Notes under the pieces: model-generated
Told to the model about the DNA's origin: nothing
The model's input: the letters and a program-made list of their open reading frames with translations, nothing else
Databases searched by the model: none
Shown here: in pieces, positions 55,874 to 64,000 of the stretch
Layout of the letters: every line of letters starts with the position of its first letter
How positions within the stretch are numbered: the first letter of the stretch is position 1
Translations under genes and position numbers: made by a program
Source: Burkholderia ambifaria
GTDB lineage: Bacteria > Pseudomonadota > Gammaproteobacteria > Burkholderiales > Burkholderiaceae
Reading direction: 5' to 3'
Assembly: GCF_001443045.1 (NCBI RefSeq)
Contig: NZ_LKPJ01000020.1
Span: forward strand, 1 to 64,000
Length of the DNA: 64,000 bases

Positions 55874-57112
55874 ATGAAATCGATTTTTACCCCCTCATTC
55901 GATGTGGTTATCAGTCGTAGGAAGTTTATTAGTCGATTTGTCCAGGCGTCCTTCATTGGTATCTTATTCCCAGTGAATTCGAGAGGCGCGGTTGTCACAA
56001 GTGAACCGAATTTCCTATCCGATCTGCTGGAGCGAGCTCAAGATGGAGAAAATGTTGAAGTTCCGGCGGGTCGGTATATTTTGAAAAGACCGCTGATTTT
56101 GAATGGGCGAAGCATAATAATCAACGGTGGCGGGAAGGTCGATCTAATCGTAACTGGAAGCAATGATGCGGCGATTTCAATCGAAAATTCGAAGGATGTC
56201 GTTATCGACGGTATCAATATTATGGCCGCCAATGATTGCCGAGCCGGCGTTTCATTGGATGCATGTTCGAACGTAAAGCTGGCGAATATGGTGATTAGGA
56301 ACTTCAGAGAGGCTGGAGTTGAGGTTCGAAAGTCTATAAATTGTTCCATAGAGAAGTCAAAATTCTATGACTCAGCGCTAGATCATCGTTGGCCGGAGCC
56401 GGCGTCATCCGATGTTTTCATCAACGGGACCAACTCCCACATTTCCGTGTCCAGTTGTCTTCATGCTTCGATGGGTGGATATGCGATTCAAATTAGAACA
56501 AACAAGGCGGGTGAGGAATCTATCGGTCACGTTATATCCGCAAACAATATCAGCGGATACAATTCATACGGAATTATGCTGTATCGAAATGGACCATATT
56601 ACCCCGGTGACGACCAAACGGTTTCGAATATTACACTTCGCGGCAATGTGGTTCGTTCGATATCTGGTAGCAGGTCCGCCAACCCAAATAAACAAGATAT
56701 TAAAGATTTTGGGGCTGGGATATATCTGCAGGGCGCTGAATCATGCCTGGTGGAAGATAATGTAATAGATGGAACGAACGCTGCAACCAATACTGAGTTG
56801 CTTGCGCCTGGCGCGATCGGGATTGCCAATTCCGGAGCGGAAATTATCCGGAATAATAAAATTTCAAATTGCCGTTACGGGATTTATATAAATGACTCGT
56901 TAGGAAAAGGCAGGCCTGATGGGGTTATTGATATTTTGGGGAACAGCTTCCGTTCCGTGAGAAAGCTATGCATCAAGATTGTAGCCAAGGATAATGTGAA
57001 TATTTCAGGTTCGTCCTACGACGTTGGTCCCGAAAAATTCATGCAAAAATTCGGTGGACACAAGAATATGATTATGAATAATATTCGGCAAATGAATAAC
57101 AAAGAATTTTGA
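55874..57112 (+). CDS. exported right-handed beta-helix protein
   Basis: A 412-residue protein with a twin-arginine-like signal (VISRRKFISRFVQASFIGIL, region 13-40). It has many parallel beta-helix (PbH1-like) coils between 60 and 390, for example SIENSKDVVIDGINIMAAND and GIYLQGAESCLVEDNVIDGT. Such folds occur in polysaccharide lyases, epimerases and hydrolases. Its place in the operon suggests it acts on the exopolysaccharide in the periplasm. No catalytic triad can be assigned with confidence. Confidence 0.78.
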   Translation: MKSIFTPSFDVVISRRKFISRFVQASFIGILFPVNSRGAVVTSEPNFLSDLLERAQDGENVEVPAGRYILKRPLILNGRSIIINGGGKVDLIVTGSNDAAISIENSKDVVIDGINIMAANDCRAGVSLDACSNVKLANMVIRNFREAGVEVRKSINCSIEKSKFYDSALDHRWPEPASSDVFINGTNSHISVSSCLHASMGGYAIQIRTNKAGEESIGHVISANNISGYNSYGIMLYRNGPYYPGDDQTVSNITLRGNVVRSISGSRSANPNKQDIKDFGAGIYLQGAESCLVEDNVIDGTNAATNTELLAPGAIGIANSGAEIIRNNKISNCRYGIYINDSLGKGRPDGVIDILGNSFRSVRKLCIKIVAKDNVNISGSSYDVGPEKFMQKFGGHKNMIMNNIRQMNNKEF

Positions 57113-57166
57113 TGAAGAGATCCAGATCGTCTTGATTTTTAATGATACGAACGCACGAGATATCTC

Positions 57167-57724
57167 ATGATCATCCAAGGAAATGACCCGACCATATCGC
57201 CATCGTTTGCGCTTGGAAATAGAATTTCTCGTCAACTTTGGAATTGGACCTGGATTATCTTATTCAGACCCAGCCCACGTCCGTGTCACGCGTGGCGAGC
57301 ACTCCTGCTCAAGATTTTTGGGGCCAAACTTGGAAAACATGTTCATGTCTATCCGGGCGTTCGGATCTGGGCGCCGTGGAACCTCGAAATTGGTAGTCAT
57401 GTGGGCATCGCAGACAGCGTCACCATTTACAACATGGACAAAATTCGGATTGGCGACTATTGCGTGGTTTCTCAGGGGGCGCACATTTGCGGGGGATCAC
57501 ATGACTATAATTCCGAAAATTTTCAATTAATTGCGGCACCGATTGTTCTGCATCCTCATGTGTGGGTATGTGCAGAGGCATTCATTGGGCCTGGTGTGAC
57601 ACTACCACGAGGCGCCGTGCTTGGCGCCCGCTCCGTCGTGTCGCGGAGTCTGTCGGAAGAATGGTCTGTCTATGCGGGTATCCCTGCAAAAAAAATTGGA
57701 ACGCGGACAAAAAATGAAAAATAG
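57167..57724 (+). CDS. putative colanic-acid-type acetyltransferase, WcaF-like
   Basis: A 185-residue hexapeptide acetyltransferase with N-terminal WNWTWIILFRPSPRPCHAWR, typical of WcaF. The hexapeptide coils follow (VRIWAPWNLEIGSHVGIADS; CVVSQGAHICGGSHDYNS; FIGPGVTLPRGAVLGARSVV) and AGIPAKKIG ends it. It is a second O-acetylase in the locus. Its end overlaps the next gene by 11 bases. Confidence 0.88.
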   Translation: MIIQGNDPTISPSFALGNRISRQLWNWTWIILFRPSPRPCHAWRALLLKIFGAKLGKHVHVYPGVRIWAPWNLEIGSHVGIADSVTIYNMDKIRIGDYCVVSQGAHICGGSHDYNSENFQLIAAPIVLHPHVWVCAEAFIGPGVTLPRGAVLGARSVVSRSLSEEWSVYAGIPAKKIGTRTKNEK

Positions 57725-58571
57725 TTCGATTGGTATTTCTGTACTCATTCTAACCAAGAATGAAGAACAGGACTTGCCCGGTTGCTTGCGAAGTGTAGCG
57801 TGGTCGGACGACATTCACGTTTATGATTCGATGAGCACGGACGCGACCGTCGAGATCGCAAAGGCATTCGGCGCCAGAATTACCAGGCGTCCATTCGACA
57901 ATTGGGCTAGCCATCAAAACTGGGGGCTGGCTAATATTCCGTTCAGATATCCATGGGTGTTTTATATTGATGCTGATGAACGGATGACTCCGGAATTAAT
58001 TGAGAGCGCGTCGCGGGCGGTGGAATCTGCCAAGAGTGAAGTCGCATTTAGCGTGCAGCGGCGTGACTTCTTTATGAATACTTGGTTGAAGCATGTCCAG
58101 ACGTCGCCGTATTATATGCGATTGTTCAGACCTGAAAAAATGCGCTACGAGCGGTTGGTAAATCCGGTTTCTATTCCGGACGGTCCGACAAGCCCCATTT
58201 CAGGATATCTCGATCATTTTCCGTTTAGTAAGGGATTGCATCATTGGATCGATCGGCATAACAATTACAGCGATCTCGAGGCGAAGCAGATTATAGAAAA
58301 TCGTCGCGGACATACGAGATTTAGTGTTATCAAGGCTTTTTCGTCTAATGATTTCCATGAGCGAAGATTTCATCAGAAGGAAATATTTTATAGGTTGCCG
58401 ATGCGCCCGCTCATAAAATTTATTATTCTTTACGTTGGGAAGCGTGGCTTTTTGGATGGAAGGGCAGGATTTGTTTATGCGAGCCTTCAGTCGATTTATG
58501 AATACTTCATCGCGCTAAAGACGACACAGCTGACGACGCAAGCTAGTGCGGAGCAAGTGAAAATCGATTGA
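57714..58571 (+). CDS. glycosyltransferase family 2
   Basis: A 285-residue GT-A enzyme. It has ISVLILTKNEEQDLPGCLRS at the nucleotide site and the DXD-type motif in FYIDADERMTPELIE near 81-95. FFMNTWLKHVQTSPYYMRLF and a C-terminal amphipathic region are of the WaaE/KdtX-like kind. The ATG at 57714 lies inside the end of the previous gene, so translation is coupled. Confidence 0.87.
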   Translation: MKNSSIGISVLILTKNEEQDLPGCLRSVAWSDDIHVYDSMSTDATVEIAKAFGARITRRPFDNWASHQNWGLANIPFRYPWVFYIDADERMTPELIESASRAVESAKSEVAFSVQRRDFFMNTWLKHVQTSPYYMRLFRPEKMRYERLVNPVSIPDGPTSPISGYLDHFPFSKGLHHWIDRHNNYSDLEAKQIIENRRGHTRFSVIKAFSSNDFHERRFHQKEIFYRLPMRPLIKFIILYVGKRGFLDGRAGFVYASLQSIYEYFIALKTTQLTTQASAEQVKID

Positions 58572-58644
58572 TTCGACTCTTCACGGCACACGGACGCCTC
58601 GCAAATGGTCCGTGACGGAAGAGAATGGATCTAACTTGATTATT

Positions 58645-59250
58645 ATGGATGCAGCTATGGCTATGACGAAAGTGCTGGTTCTGGTTGTCGCCCAGCTTAT
58701 CGCTGCGATTGCAGCCATGCCTGTTAGCGCGCAGGAGAAATCAGGAGCTGTGAGCCAGCAGAAACATAGGCGAAGCAGTAAATCGTCGTATGCATCGACA
58801 GGTAGATCGGCGACAGGGACGTCGGCATCCGGTCGATCCGGGTACGCGTCGCTTGGCGGAGACGCCTCACAAAAGCAGCCCAGCAGCATCGCTGTGAGTC
58901 CGCTACTTGGCGGGCCGAGAAACTACGAAGACAGCTATCTGGCAGCAGTCGGAGGGCAAGCAGGCTTCGATGCGACTGCGGCACACCAAAACGAGAATTA
59001 CGGACTGACGCCAGAAGAGTTGACGCTTGCACGTCAGTATGTGGCGGATGGAGGGCGCTCGTCGACGATCAATGCGTTGGGAGTTAATAGCATCGGCGAC
59101 GATGCCAATGTAATTCCGAAAAAGCTAGGTGGAGGGAAACCACGCTCCACTAGTCAACGCAGTCTTTCGATGTCGGACTTCGGATACACCGGGTACACGA
59201 ACACAAGTGGCTCGCTTACGGGTACACATCTGTATCGTTCGCCGTGGTGA
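58645..59250 (+). CDS. secreted Ser/Gly-rich protein of unknown function
   Basis: About 201 residues. A Sec signal (KVLVLVVAQLIAAIAAMPVS, cut near AQ) leads to a low-complexity basic Ser/Thr/Gly-rich stretch (HRRSSKSSYASTGRSATGTS), then a more ordered part (ENYGLTPEELTLARQYVADG). The start is uncertain between ATGs at 58645, 58657 and 58663. It closes the plus-strand exopolysaccharide operon and may be a cell-surface or matrix protein. I recognise no family. Confidence 0.6.
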   Translation: MDAAMAMTKVLVLVVAQLIAAIAAMPVSAQEKSGAVSQQKHRRSSKSSYASTGRSATGTSASGRSGYASLGGDASQKQPSSIAVSPLLGGPRNYEDSYLAAVGGQAGFDATAAHQNENYGLTPEELTLARQYVADGGRSSTINALGVNSIGDDANVIPKKLGGGKPRSTSQRSLSMSDFGYTGYTNTSGSLTGTHLYRSPW

Positions 59251-59491
59251 GGCAGAAGTGCGCGAACAGAATTTCGTTGCCGATAGCGCATGCACGTTTA
59301 TCGCTCAAGCGAGCGACTGATACACGATCGTTTCATGCATAGGTTGCCGGATTTACCAAATCAGCCAGCAGGCACGGGAAACGAAAGAAGCCATTTTCAA
59401 GACAGCTCAACGTGGACCTGTGAACGGGACTAAGCGTGAGCCGGAGCGGCCGGAGCGGCATAACTTCGCCGCTGCTGGCAAATTTATGTAC

Positions 59492-59514
59492 CTGGGGTCG
59501 CAGCGCGACCCCAG
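59492..59514. terminator. bidirectional terminator between convergent operons
   Basis: CTGGGGTCGC and GCGACCCCAG form a perfect 10-bp stem with an AGC loop between the end of the plus-strand operon and the end of ugd. The rest of the gap (59251-59491) shows no gene. Confidence 0.55.
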
Positions 59515-59519
59515 TCCCT

Positions 59520-60944
59520 TCAGCTAATGCTCGTCTGTCCGCTCGCGATCCTCAATCTGGTAGTACCAGCCCGTGCTCCCGCCGCACCCGGCCGCCCAAT
59601 ACTGTAATACTCGATCCCCAGTTCAGCCATCGCCTCCGGCTCATAAAGATTCCGCCCATCGAAGATCACCGGCTCGCTCAGCAACTCAACCAGTGCCGCA
59701 AAATTCGGGCTCTTGAACACCTTCCACTCCGTGACGATCACGAGCGCATCGGCGCCGGCCGCAGCCTCTTCCGCGGTCGTCACGAACTCGAGCCGCGAAT
59801 GCGCATCCGGTTCGTCACGCAGGTCGAGTGCGAATACACGCCGCGCCTCGTCCGTCGCGACGGGATCGTAAGCACGCACGCTGGCACCGCGCTTCAAAAG
59901 CCCGGCCACCAGGTCACGGCTCGGTGCCTCGCGCATGTCGTCGGTATTGGGCTTGAACGCAAGTCCCCACAGTCCGAACGTGAGCCCCGACAGATCGTCC
60001 CCGAAGCGCTCGGCGATCTTCTCGAGAAGTACCTTCTTCTGCGCATCGTTAACCGCTTCAACGGCTTCCAGAATCCGCAGCGACTGCCCATATTCCGCCG
60101 CGGTCTGCACCAGCGCGCGCACATCCTTCGGAAAGCACGATCCACCGTAACCAACACCGGCATACAGGAAGTCATACCCGATGCGCGGATCCGAACCGAT
60201 ACCGCGGCGCACGGCCTCGATATCCGCCCCGACGCGATCGGCAAGATTCGCGAGCTCGTTCATGAACGAGATCCGCGTCGCCAGCATGGCGTTCGCCGCA
60301 TACTTGGTGAACTCCGCCGAGCGCACATCCATGTACCGCGTACGCTCGTGATTGCGGTTGAACGGTGCATACAGTCGCTTCATCTGCTCGCGTGCACGTT
60401 CGCCGGCCTCGTCGGCGTCGGTGCCGATCACGATCCGGTCCGGACGCATGAAATCGTCCACGGCGGCCCCTTCCTTCAAGAACTCGGGGTTCGACACGAC
60501 GGAGAAATCATGGCGCAGGCTGCGGCGCGTCAGTTCCGTCGCGATCGTGTCACGCACGTGCATCGCGGTGCCCACCGGTACGGTCGACTTGTCGACGACG
60601 ACCTTCGGGCCGGTCATATACCGTCCGATATTGCGAGCAGCGGCGAGCACGTACTGCAGGTCGGCAGAGCCGTCCTCATCGGGCGGCGTGCCGACCGCGA
60701 TGAACTGGACGTCGCCGTGCGCGACGCTGGCCTCGATGTCGGTCGAGAACTGCAGTCGGCCGCTCGCGCGATTGCGATCGATCAACTCTTTCAGGCCGGG
60801 TTCGTGAATCGGTACGCCGCCGCCGTTCAGGATGTCGATCTTGCGTTGATCGACATCGAGGCAAAACACGTCGTTGCCGATTTCAGCGAGGCATGCGCCA
60901 GTGACAAGGCCTACGTAGCCGGTACCGATGATGGTGATCTTCAT
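59520..60944 (-). CDS. ugd: UDP-glucose 6-dehydrogenase
   Basis: A 474-residue enzyme with the NAD motif [15 protein letters not shown] at the start, and the catalytic Cys in [14 protein letters not shown]. It has the [20 protein letters not shown] hinge and C-terminal UDP-binding domain. It makes UDP-glucuronate from the UDP-glucose supplied by GalU. The gene is on the strand opposite to the main operon, convergent with it. Confidence 0.96.
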   Translation of the reverse strand: MKITIIGTGYVGLVTGACLAEIGNDVFCLDVDQRKIDILNGGGVPIHEPGLKELIDRNRASGRLQFSTDIEASVAHGDVQFIAVGTPPDEDGSADLQYVLAAARNIGRYMTGPKVVVDKSTVPVGTAMHVRDTIATELTRRSLRHDFSVVSNPEFLKEGAAVDDFMRPDRIVIGTDADEAGERAREQMKRLYAPFNRNHERTRYMDVRSAEFTKYAANAMLATRISFMNELANLADRVGADIEAVRRGIGSDPRIGYDFLYAGVGYGGSCFPKDVRALVQTAAEYGQSLRILEAVEAVNDAQKKVLLEKIAERFGDDLSGLTFGLWGLAFKPNTDDMREAPSRDLVAGLLKRGASVRAYDPVATDEARRVFALDLRDEPDAHSRLEFVTTAEEAAAGADALVIVTEWKVFKSPNFAALVELLSEPVIFDGRNLYEPEAMAELGIEYYSIGRPGAAGARAGTTRLRIASGQTSIS

Positions 60945-60975
60945 ATTGCGGTATGGAGAGGGATCGAATACGGTT

Positions 60976-62241
60976 TCAAAAATCCGGATGCCGGGCGCCG
61001 GATACGTCGGCGGTGGACGGCTCGGGACGCAATGCGCGCAATCTGGCGTCGAATTCGCTCAACACCGCGTCGCGCGACAGAACAGCCTCGGCGAATCTAC
61101 GCCCGGCCTGTCCCAGGCGAGCGCGCTCGGTCGCGTTGGCGGCGAGCGCGTCGATAGTCGCTGCAAGCGTGTCCGGGTCGCCGGGCGGCACGACGATGCC
61201 GCGCGGCGCGACGACGTCATGCAGTTCCGTCCCCGGGCTCGCCATCGCGATGACAGCCCGCCCGCTTGCAAACATCCCGGTCAGCTTCGACGGCATCACG
61301 AGATCGGCCGCGTCGGCGCGTTGCGGGAGGACGTGAATGTCAGCCAGATTCAGCAACTCGTTGAGCCGGCCGATAGGTTGCAGCTCTATGAAGCGACAGT
61401 TCTTGAGGCCGCCGCAGCGCATGAGGATCTCGGCGCGCGCGGGTCCGTTGCCGCAGAAGACGAACACCAGATTGTCGCGCGATACGAGCCGTTGGGCCGC
61501 CTCTGCCAGAATATCCAGTCCTTGCTTCGCGCCCATGTTGCCGGAATAGAGCACGACCGTCGCGGCTGGAGAGATATACAGCGCGCTGCGCAGCTCGCTC
61601 GGCCGTTTGAGCGGGTAGATCGAATGGGTGTCGGCCCAGTTCGAGAAGTGCACGAGCCTGCTCGGTTGAATTCCCTTGCGCAGCGCGTGCTCGACCATCT
61701 TTCCGGAGATCGTCGACACGGTATCGAAGCGCTTCAGCAGCGTGCGCTCGACGGCGAGCACGGCACGCTTCAGCAGAGATCCCTTGAGCATCCCGAGGCT
61801 GAACGCCGCATCGACCTCGTAATCCTGGATGTGGATCCACGCGTGGGCGCCGGTCAACCGTGCGACGAGCCAACCGGCGGGCGCGTTCAGCAGACTCGGC
61901 GCGATGCAGACGACGACGTCGGGCCGCCAGAGCGCATGCCGCAGCATCAGGGGGAGGCTCGAAAGCGCGAAGCTCGCGAGATGTGCGATGCGGCGCACGC
62001 CGCTCGGTCGCGACGGAACCCACAGCGGTGCCCGCCAAAGCGCGACGCCGTCGCGCTGCTCGGTCGAGTAGCGCAGCGCCGGGTATCCGCTGGCGACCCG
62101 CCACTCGGGGTAGTACGGCGGTGCGCACACGACACGCACGGTGTGGCCTTTTTCGACGAGCGTTTCCGCCATTTCGGCGGTGTACTTGCCGATGCCGGTC
62201 AGCTCGGGCGCATAGTTGATGCCGTAGATCAGGATCTTCAT
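60976..62241 (-). CDS. glycosyltransferase, WcaI-like (GT4)
   Basis: A 421-residue GT-B protein opening [20 protein letters not shown], the WcaI signature. It includes [38 protein letters not shown] and [20 protein letters not shown]. It likely adds a sugar of the repeat unit. Thirty-one bases separate it from ugd downstream. Confidence 0.92.
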   Translation of the reverse strand: MKILIYGINYAPELTGIGKYTAEMAETLVEKGHTVRVVCAPPYYPEWRVASGYPALRYSTEQRDGVALWRAPLWVPSRPSGVRRIAHLASFALSSLPLMLRHALWRPDVVVCIAPSLLNAPAGWLVARLTGAHAWIHIQDYEVDAAFSLGMLKGSLLKRAVLAVERTLLKRFDTVSTISGKMVEHALRKGIQPSRLVHFSNWADTHSIYPLKRPSELRSALYISPAATVVLYSGNMGAKQGLDILAEAAQRLVSRDNLVFVFCGNGPARAEILMRCGGLKNCRFIELQPIGRLNELLNLADIHVLPQRADAADLVMPSKLTGMFASGRAVIAMASPGTELHDVVAPRGIVVPPGDPDTLAATIDALAANATERARLGQAGRRFAEAVLSRDAVLSEFDARLRALRPEPSTADVSGARHPDF

Positions 62242-62390
62242 CGGCTCTCAGCGAAAAATAAAAATGGTGCAGTGCGTTATAAACGCATTGTCGGTAATGC
62301 CTATCATGCGAGTCAGACAGAATGTTGGTCGGTGCCGCCAATCATCGACCGCGGCCGTGCGGCCCGCATCACCGAATGGAAAAGCGCCCG

Positions 62391-62972
62391 TCAGAGAAAA
62401 CGCGCGCAAAGCAGTGGCGAATACATCTCGATCGCAACCTGAATCGGCGCGTGATATCCGTAGGCGATGCCGGACACCACCAGCACCGAACCCACGGCAT
62501 GCGGGCGCAATGCCGGCGGCAGAATCGGCGCGTCCGTCCACCGTTTCAACAACAGCGTGATGACGAGCACGCCGAGCATCCAGCCCACGATCACTTCGGA
62601 CGCGGTATGCGCATCCTCTTGCACGCGTGCAAAGCCGACCGTCGCGGCGAGCAAGAGTCCGGGCAATAGCGCGGGGCCGGGGCGAACGCTCCACCCGTCG
62701 TGCAGCATGAGCAGACATGCCATCGGCCAGACAGTGGCGGCAAGCAGCGTATGCCCGCTGATCATGCGGAAGTTCATCGCCCGGATCTGCATCCCGCATC
62801 CGGCATAAAGGATCTTCGTTACGCCAACGATGAACATCGCCGCGGCCAGCAGCATGATCCACGATAGCGCGATGCGCCAGCCGTACATCGAGCGAGTGAG
62901 CCACACGAAGCAGACGGCGGCGAGCGGGAGCGTCAGCGCCGCGTCACCGAGGTTGCCGATGACGAGCCACAT
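62391..62972 (-). CDS. PAP2-superfamily phosphatase
   Basis: A 193-residue membrane protein with about six hydrophobic segments. The PAP2 motifs are degenerate but recognisable: RMISGHTLLAATVWP (SGH) and EDAHTASEVIVGWMLG (His plus Asp/Glu region). It may dephosphorylate undecaprenyl pyrophosphate to recycle the lipid carrier. The ATG at 62972 gives the first membrane segment; longer frames upstream are Arg-rich and unlikely. Confidence 0.8.
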   Translation of the reverse strand: MWLVIGNLGDAALTLPLAAVCFVWLTRSMYGWRIALSWIMLLAAAMFIVGVTKILYAGCGMQIRAMNFRMISGHTLLAATVWPMACLLMLHDGWSVRPGPALLPGLLLAATVGFARVQEDAHTASEVIVGWMLGVLVITLLLKRWTDAPILPPALRPHAVGSVLVVSGIAYGYHAPIQVAIEMYSPLLCARFL

Positions 62973-63069
62973 TTCCGGTCCTCGCTGAACGAAACGGAGG
63001 AATCGATCGCGTGCGGCGCGAAAAGGCAGCCGCACGCCGCGTTCGCGCCACCGGGATGCACGATTGGCG

Positions 63070-63954
63070 TCAGACGACGAGCTGTTCCGACATGCGCGCG
63101 AGCAGATACCGCTCGAAGTCCGCCGCAACTTCCGGATGCCGCAGCGCGAACTCGACCGTCGCCTTGAGGTACCCGAGCTTGCTGCCGCAATCGTAGCGTG
63201 TGCCGTTGTAGCGGTAAGCCAGTACCTGTTCGTCGGTGAGCAGCGACTGGATCGCGTCGGTCAGTTGCAATTCGCCGCCCGCGCCGGGTTTGAGCCCGCG
63301 AAGATGCTCGAAGATCTTCGGCTTCAGCACGTAGCGGCCGACGACGCCGAAATTCGACGGCGCATTCGCCGGTTCGGGCTTCTCGATGATCCCGGACAGC
63401 TTGAAGAGATCGTCTTCCCAGCGCTTGCCGTCGATCACACCATAGGACTTCGAATCTTCAGGGGCGATCTCCTCGACCCCGATGACCGACGCATGATAAT
63501 GGTCGAAGACGTCGATCATCTGGCGCAGCACCGGCTTCGGACCATCGAGCAGGTCGTCGGCGAGGATCACCGCGAACGGATTGTCGCCGACGAGTTTCTC
63601 CGCGCAAAGGACGGCATGACCGAGCCCGAGCGCTTCGGCCTGGCGAACGTAGAAGCAGTCGACATGGCTCGGCTTGATGCTGCGCACCAGCGAAAGCAGC
63701 TTGTCCTTGCCGCGCGCCTCGAGCTCTGCCTCGATCTCGTACGACTTGTCGAAATGATCCTCGATCGCGCGCTTGCTGCGTCCGGTCACGAAAATCATCT
63801 CCGTGATACCCGCTTCGATCGCTTCCTCGACCGCATACTGGATCAAGGGCTTGTCCACGACCGGCAACATTTCCTTGGGGCTCGCCTTGGTGGCAGGCAG
63901 GAACCGCGTGCCCAAACCGGCGACCGGAAAGACGGCTTTCGTCACTTTCAACAT
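63070..63954 (-). CDS. galU: UTP-glucose-1-phosphate uridylyltransferase
   Basis: A complete 294-residue enzyme beginning MLKVTKAVFPVAGLGTRFLP with ATKASPKEMLPVVDKP, the nucleotide-binding signature. It includes ILADDLLDG and GVIDGKRWEDDLFKLSGIIEKP. It makes UDP-glucose for Ugd and the glucose transferases. It is the first gene of the minus-strand group galU, PAP2, wcaI-like, ugd. Confidence 0.96.
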   Translation of the reverse strand: MLKVTKAVFPVAGLGTRFLPATKASPKEMLPVVDKPLIQYAVEEAIEAGITEMIFVTGRSKRAIEDHFDKSYEIEAELEARGKDKLLSLVRSIKPSHVDCFYVRQAEALGLGHAVLCAEKLVGDNPFAVILADDLLDGPKPVLRQMIDVFDHYHASVIGVEEIAPEDSKSYGVIDGKRWEDDLFKLSGIIEKPEPANAPSNFGVVGRYVLKPKIFEHLRGLKPGAGGELQLTDAIQSLLTDEQVLAYRYNGTRYDCGSKLGYLKATVEFALRHPEVAADFERYLLARMSEQLVV

Positions 63955-64000
63955 AGTGGTAATTCCATGAGTTCGGAATGAAAAGCGGACAACGTCGATG

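Noticed and set aside
1-64000. CRISPR arrays, insertion sequences, tRNA and rRNA genes
   Set aside because: I saw no direct-repeat arrays, transposase frames, terminal inverted repeats, tRNA cloverleaf segments or rRNA sequence. A tRNA scan would be decisive.

Overview
The window is high-GC DNA with tight, often ATGA-overlapping operons, two HiPIP genes, a caa3-type oxidase, a GlxA/AraC regulator pair and a Wza-Wzc exopolysaccharide locus. This points to a Burkholderia sensu lato species, probably a secondary chromosome. The organism call is inferred from gene content; no database search was possible.

Region 1 (1-18.3 kb) is the most interesting part. It looks like a self-contained PQQ-dependent alcohol oxidation island. 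On the minus strand lie a PQQ alcohol dehydrogenase with the Asp-Tyr-Asp signature of lanthanide-dependent enzymes, a binding-protein/cytochrome c fusion, a HiPIP, a primary-type sigma-70 paralogue and acetyl-CoA synthetase (cut by the window edge). On the plus strand lie tonB-exbB-exbD, a TonB-dependent receptor, an AcoR-type sigma-54 activator and pqqABCDE. I find sigma-54 (-24/-12) promoter matches with exact GG-N10-GC spacing in front of acs, the dehydrogenase, tonB, pqqA and the activator gene. Most of these also have a shared 17-bp TGTTGC-N5-NNRACA-like element upstream. Together this suggests one regulon covering enzyme, cofactor synthesis, metal or cofactor uptake, electron acceptors and acetate assimilation.

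Region 2 (18.3-28.5 kb) holds a cold-shock gene and small partner, an LprI-like secreted protein, a galactofuranose-type ABC transporter (ytfQRT-yjfF) flanked by a serine-hydrolase remnant and a histidine-kinase remnant, and several small conserved proteins.

Region 3 (28.5-35.2 kb) encodes a caa3-type cytochrome c oxidase (subunits II, I, III, a second III-like protein, IV), a second HiPIP and a porin on the opposite strand.

Region 4 (35.2-41.3 kb) is a sparse, more AT-rich stretch with two paralogous GlxA-type AraC regulators, a GDP-mannose hydrolase and a candidate small RNA.

Region 5 (41.4-64 kb) is a Wzx/Wzy-dependent exopolysaccharide locus with a colanic-acid-like gene set: manC, wcaJ-like, wza, wzb, wzc, gmd, fcl, wzx, a twice-frameshifted glycosyltransferase, wzy-like, a GT4, two acetyltransferases, a beta-helix protein and a GT2. 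A convergent minus-strand group carries ugd, a wcaI-like gene, a PAP2 phosphatase and galU.
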